This document shows, in pieces, positions 39,001 to 45,000 of a DNA stretch of 64,000 nucleotides (positions within the stretch are counted from its first letter, which is position 1; the number at the start of each line of letters is the position of its first letter). Location of the stretch: contig CAJFCV020000004.1 of the NCBI GenBank assembly GCA_904066235.2, positions 2,232,001-2,296,000 of the forward strand, written 5' to 3'. The notes under the pieces were generated by a model. It worked only from the letters and a program-made list of their open reading frames with translations. It did no database searches and was not told the DNA's origin. Position numbers and translations under genes: made by a program. The DNA comes from Bursaphelenchus xylophilus (Eukaryota; Nematoda; Chromadorea; Rhabditida; Aphelenchoididae).

Positions 39001-42000
39001 AGAGTGTTTGCATCTTCGAAACCAACGACGTCTACGAGATTACGTCCATGGAAACGGCGGACGGAAAGCTGATCTTTGCCGGTCTAACGACCGGAACGGT
39101 CCTGGTCTGGTCGTTGGATATGAGCGGACGAAAAAGTGCGGCGGAAAATCGCCGCGCCTCCACAAGCCAGACCTCAACACTCGCTGCAGCGGCCTCCGGA
39201 GCCACTGGCGCTTCCGTGGCAGGAGTTGTGGCAGGCTCGCAGCAGGGGCAACCTGTGAAATCCACGTTACCGCCGACTTCTTCCACCTCGAGTTCTTCGT
39301 CGTCGTCCTATTCGAAACGGCCAAGACTTCGGCCGAAGCGAGCGCTGGACGCGCACACTGACGTAGTGACTTGTCTAGCGGCCTGCCCAGCTCATAACTT
39401 TCTGGTGAGCGCGTCCAGAGATCAAACAGCGGTGATCTGGCATCTCACGCAGTTGTCCTACATCAGACAGTTGACTGGTAAGATAAATAAGGTTTTTATA
39501 TGGCTATATTACTATTAATTAACTTCCAGGCCATCACAGCGCCGTCACAGCCCTCTCAGTGAACGCCACCACCGGAGATATTGCCACAGCCGCCGGTTCC
39601 CATCTCTATTTGTGGACTCTGAACGGCGACCCCTTATGCCAAGTGAACACCATTGATTCGGGCCTGTTTTCGAACCCATCAAGTCTAATTCTAAGCCTCT
39701 CCTTCTCGACATTCACGGATTGGGACCCGAAGAATGTGATAATGTGCGGAACATCCGATGGGCTGGTCAAAATTTACTCGATTGAGCTGAGAAAGGTCTC
39801 GGAAGAGGAGGAGAAAACGGAAAGAAGCAGTTCGACGAGTTCGAACTTGGCCAATGACCCTAATGCTTTGAAAGAACACTTTTTGAGGAGACAAAAGAGA
39901 ATCCAAAGCCATCAGAGTCACTCATTTGGATCGATGAGGTTGAGTGTGGACACTTCTCATGATTCACAGGTAAGGGTCATGGATAATATAAATTTGGTTG
40001 CGTTTTGGGGAAAAAAATTGATTTATACGAAAAATGAGCTGTTTGGAGTCCATTAGGAGGGTGGAATTTTAATTTGAGTACGTTTAGAAAAGCTTGTGGC
40101 AATTGTTCTAAAATTTGACGAAATGCCAAAAAAAGTATCGATTTTTTTTGTAAGTGCGAGAGATTGTCTTGGATACGAAAAATAATCTGTTTCTAGTGTA
40201 TTAGGAGGGTGTAATTTTAATTTGAGCACGTTTAGAAAACCTTGTGGCAATTCGTCCTAAAATTTGACGAAATGCCAAAAAATTATCGATTTTTTGTAAT
40301 TGTGAGAAATTGTCTTGGATATTGTTTTAGGAGGGTTTTTAAGACGTTTGAAGATATAAACTTGAAATTCCCAACTTTTGGTTCCCACTAAAATCCCATT
40401 TTTCAGCTCTCCTCCCCTCTTCACACCCCAGTCTCCCTAAAAGGAGTCTTTACCGACGATGACAGTGATCCATACAAACAAGAGAACCATTCAGAATCGT
40501 CTGATAACTCCAACAAAACCTTCAAATGGAGGAGATTCTGCCAACTCCGACGAATCCTCACCGAACATACTGCCTATCACAGCGAAAACAATCGACCCGC
40601 CCCGATCACAGCCATTTTCCCATCCAAAGACCATCGGCAAATCCTGGTGGGCGACGGCGTGGGGCGCGTCTGGATGTGGAGCATCGACAGTGGGAATGGC
40701 AGCAATGGACAGGCTGGTAAGGGAGTGTAAAAAGTTGTGGGTTGGAGAGGAAAAGAGTGTAATTGGACGGTCAAATCGGAAAAATAGGTGGAATCTTTGG
40801 GTAATGAGAAATTCAAAAGGTTTGGTTAGGTTTTAACGACATTTGCAATGGTCTGGACGAGGTCATTGTGGGCGTCTTCTTACCGATTTCTATGATTTTT
40901 TAGCCGCAAGGACTTGAACGGGGAGGAGGAGAAAAAAACTCGTTTATTTAATTGCCGGAAAAGTACAGTGGCGGACCTCTTCCTGTGGCAAAAAACGCAC
41001 CATTTTGCATCCGGAAAGTATCAAAAATGTAGCAAAATACCTCTCTTTCCAAGTGAAAATTTGTGAGGGAAAGGGCGCCCTCTTCAAAACGGAGTTTTTT
41101 TAGTTGGAGAGGGAGGTATTTTGCTACATTTTTTGATACTTTAAAAAAATCCGATTTCAAAACCGCGCTCGCTCTTTTTGTGATAAGAGGGAGGCATTTT
41201 GCCACGTTTTTTGATACTTCGCAGATGCAAAATGGTACGTTTTTTGCCACCGGATCAGTTGCGTCACTGTACACCCCGGAAACATTGAATGGATCAGATT
41301 GTTTTGATCTGTTGACTCGTTATATTGAGTTTTAATCGAATCGGAAATGGTTATTTATCGTATCGTCCCGGACAGTACCACGAGCCAGAAAGCTCATCCA
41401 AATCCATTTGGATGCATTTTATGTCACATTTCCGAGGCTGTATAAAGGTTTATCCGGGAATTTTCATTGGTAAAATTCACATTTTATTGACAGGCTTGCC
41501 GTATTTTTAACGAATCAGCTTGTTGAACATTAATGCGTCGGTTGTTCTACTTGAACAATTGTCGCAGCTTCCGAGGTTGTTTGAGTTTGAATCGGAGCCG
41601 CCTGAGGTCGTATCTCCGCCACTTTGTTGGACTTGAAAACGCTCAGAAGGACTCGTTTCGAATACACTCGATACGGCTTGATAATCAGTAAAAAGATGAA
41701 GCAATTCGCGTAGGTATTGAAGAATCCAGCCAAAACACAGAGCATTGAAATTAACGGGGCCTGAGGCGAGTTTTGCGTCACGCCAAACACAATAGCCGGG
41801 ATTGAAATTGTCAGCGAATGCGCGATGCATTGAGCAAGCAGGGCGTAGAATAGCATCCAATGGAAGCGTTGGGCGCTACTCGGTGCAGTCGAGGTTTTGA
41901 TGTTGTAGAATGTGATAAGCAGGACGAGTGCGACCAGTGCCAGGAAATAGATCCCGGTCAGTAGCGCCTGTGACGAGACAACTTCGCCATCGAAACATAG

Positions 42001-45000
42001 GATAAGATAGGTTGTCGATAGTCGGGACAGAACAGCATCATCGCGAGAAAGTTTGGCTACTCGCTCGGCAAAGGTGGTCTTGGTGTTGAAGATTCGACTC
42101 TGGGAGCCAAGTTATTATTACAAGATTAGCTAGCAAGGGAGTACCCCAAATGCGACGCTCAGATTTTCTTTAAATTCTGCATTCGCTACGACATTTCGGG
42201 TCAGGGACAACTCGGGTCGCGACAACTCGGGTCAACGACAACTCGGGTCAACGACATTTCGGGTCAACGACATTTCGGGTCAACGATACCGTTTAATATT
42301 TTCGCTTCGGGACTTGGAAAAAAGAATTTTTTGGTGAATTTAAAAAATTTTTCAAATGTTTTCGCTTCGGGACTTGGAAAAAAAGGATTTTTTGTGAAAT
42401 TTGAATAAAATTTGAAATGTTTTCGCTTCGGGAGTTGAAAAAAGGATTCTTTGTGAAATTTGAAAAAATTTTGAAATGTTTTCGCTTCGGGACTTTTAAC
42501 AAAAGGATTTTTTGTGAAAATTGAAAAAAAATTTGAAAGGTTTTCGAGCTGACTGAGTATGAACTGACTGAATATGAGGCGGGCGCACACTTGCGGGCAA
42601 CCACTTTGCGGGCAACCAGTTTGCGGGCAAATCTTTTGCGGGCAGCCACTTTGCGGGCAGCCGACATTTGCGGCCAGCACCGGCATTTGCGGGCAGCCTG
42701 GGACATTTGCGGGCAGGGTCGACAGTTGCGGGCAGCCTGGAAGATTTGCGGGCAGCCGACATTTGCGGGCAACCGACACCTGATTGTGAGGGTGACAGGA
42801 TTCACGTGGAAAAATTACTATGATATTATATCTTGGAAATTTGCCGACATTTGCGGGCAGCCGACATTTGCGGGCAACCGGCACTTGAGGATAACAAGGT
42901 GGAGGTGGATAAATTACTGCGATATTTTGGAAACTTTCCGACATTTGCGGGCAGGCAGTACTTGCGGGAAACCGACATTTGCGGGCAACAGTTCCAAAAG
43001 TTCCTATACAGTCTGTGTGATTGTTTTTTCCTGTTGCCCGCAAGTGTCGGCTGCCCGCAAATGTCGGCAAATTTCCAAAATATCGCAGCAATATTTCCAC
43101 CTCCACCCTGTAACCCTCAGGTGCCGGTTGCCCGCAAATGTCGGCTGCCCGCAAGTGTCGGTTGCCCGCAAGTGTCCCAGGCTGCCCGCAAGTGTCTCAG
43201 CTGCCCGCAAATGTTTCAGCTGCCCGCAAATGTGACCCCCCAAATTTTGCCCGCAAAGTGGTTGCCCGCAAACTGGTTGCCCGCAAGTGTCGCGACGCCG
43301 AATATGAAAACTGGGTTTCTGTTACCTTACTGCCTTTAGGGATTCTTTTTGAAAATTTTTCGACTTATAACACTTTTAGACGTTAATGGTGTTGTTTTGG
43401 TGCCTAGTACTGCTTAAAAACACATTTTTAACACTTGGTACTAAATAGTACTACCTGGTACTATTTAGTACGAGGTGCAAATTTGGCCGTAAGGCGGTAA
43501 TGGCGTTGGTTTGGTGCTTAGTAGAACCCAAAAACACGTTTTAACACTTGGTACTATATAGTACCAACTGGTACTGTTTTGTGAGAAGTGAAAACTTGGC
43601 CATGAGGCAGTAATGGTGATGGTTTGGTGCTTAGTAGAGCCCAAAAACACGTGGTACTATATAGTACCAGGTGGTACCATTGGTTTTAGACAAAATTTTA
43701 GTGCTGCCGGCACCACAGTTAATATTCAGTCAGACACCCTTTTTTCTACTTCCGATGCGAAAACATTTCAAAATTTTGTTGAATTTTCCAAAAAATCTTT
43801 TTTTCCCAGTCTCGAAGCGAAAACACTTCAAATTTTTTTCAAATTTCACAAAAAATCCTTTTTTTCCAACTCCCGAAGCGAAAACATTTGAAAATTTTTT
43901 CAAATTTCACAAAAAGTCCTTTTTTTCCGAGTCCCGAAGCGAAAACATTTCAAAAAAAATTTTTTTTCAGGTAACCTATCCTCGGGGTAACCTATCCTCC
44001 GAGAACGCAAGTCCCGAAGCGAAAACATTTCAAAAATTTCTCAAATTCACCAAAAAATTGTTTTTTCACAGTCCCGAAGCGAAAATATTAAACGGTGTCG
44101 TTGACCCGAAATGTCGTTGACCCGAAGTGTCGTTGACCCGAGTTGTCGTTGACCCGAGTTGTCGTCGACCCGAGTTGTCGCGACCCGAGTTGTCCCTGAC
44201 CCGAAATGTCGGGACGCGATTCTGCACACATGTCGGTCATGAACTTATGTTAGTACCAATTCCTGAAAGCTTTAGCTCGCGCTTTGCAAACGCCGCCAAG
44301 GTATTGAACGATATTTGCCGCCGAGAGAGTACGCTAAATGCGGAGAGCGGTCAAAGAGTAGTGATAGGCATGAAACTTTTCGTGTCGAAATTCGGCAAAA
44401 AGTGTTAAATTTTCGCCAACTTTTGATCTAAAAATCTCGGTTGTTTCTGCAAAATGCGACCTTTTCATTAAAATCTGAGCGTCGCACTTCGGGTACTTCC
44501 CCTGTAAAATCGGCTTCATGGAAATTCGATAAAGTGTAATTGGACAGAGTGAAACTCGACGTATGGAAATTCCACAGAGTACGGAAATTGGACAGAGGGA
44601 AATTCGGAAAATTTCTTCACTGCAAAAAAATAATTTGTGACGTCTAGTGGCAAAAAACATACCGTTTTGCATCCGGAAAGTATCAAAAATGTGGCAAAAT
44701 GCTTCCCTCTCCAAGTGAAAAAACTTAGTTTTGAAGCCCTTTTTCCTCACAAAAAGAGCGGGCGCGCTTTTGAAATCTGAGTTTTTCACTTGGAGGGGGA
44801 GGTATTTTGCCACATTTTTGGATGCTTCCTGGATGCAAAATGGTACGTGTTTTTCCATCCCCCACTGTAAGTTTCAATAATGACAGTTCATACCAATGCA
44901 GTGAAAAGAAATCTTTTGAGTTTCCCTCTGTCGAGTTTCCACCTGTCCAATTTTCATACCCTGTTGAATTGCCTTCTGTCGAGTTTCACTCTGTCGTATT

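Larger units (their letters stand above)
42184..44218. mobile_element. Mutator-like foldback element, large copy
   Basis: Same ends as 25006-25948 (CGCTACGACATTTCGGGTC ... ATGTCGGGACGCG). Flanks ATTCTGCATT (42174-42183) and ATTCTGCACA (44219-44228) match over 8 bases. Arms contain TTTTCGCTTCGGGACTT units. Its middle holds another inserted element (42578-43299) and a tandem repeat (43388-43680). Confidence 0.75.
42135..44512. mobile_element. GGTACTTCCC-type palindrome, split by a Mutator-like element
   Basis: Left GGGAGTACCCCAAATGCGACG and CTCAGATTTT at 42137-42165; right AAAATCTGAGCGTCGCACTT ending GGGTACTTCCCC near 44512. The interior after 44229 has AGCTCGCGCTTTGCAAACGC. Partial relatives are at 53620-54000 and 54705-55160. 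Confidence 0.65.

Noticed and set aside
42574..43300. CRISPR-like regular repeats
   Set aside because: Units are unequal and contiguous, arranged in inverted arrays without unique spacers, in a eukaryotic intron.
42264..43339. Long open frames (up to 296 codons) rich in RATDICGQP or ARKCRLPA
   Set aside because: They are translations of inverted GCGGGCA arrays, open on both strands, cross element borders and lack codon or domain support.
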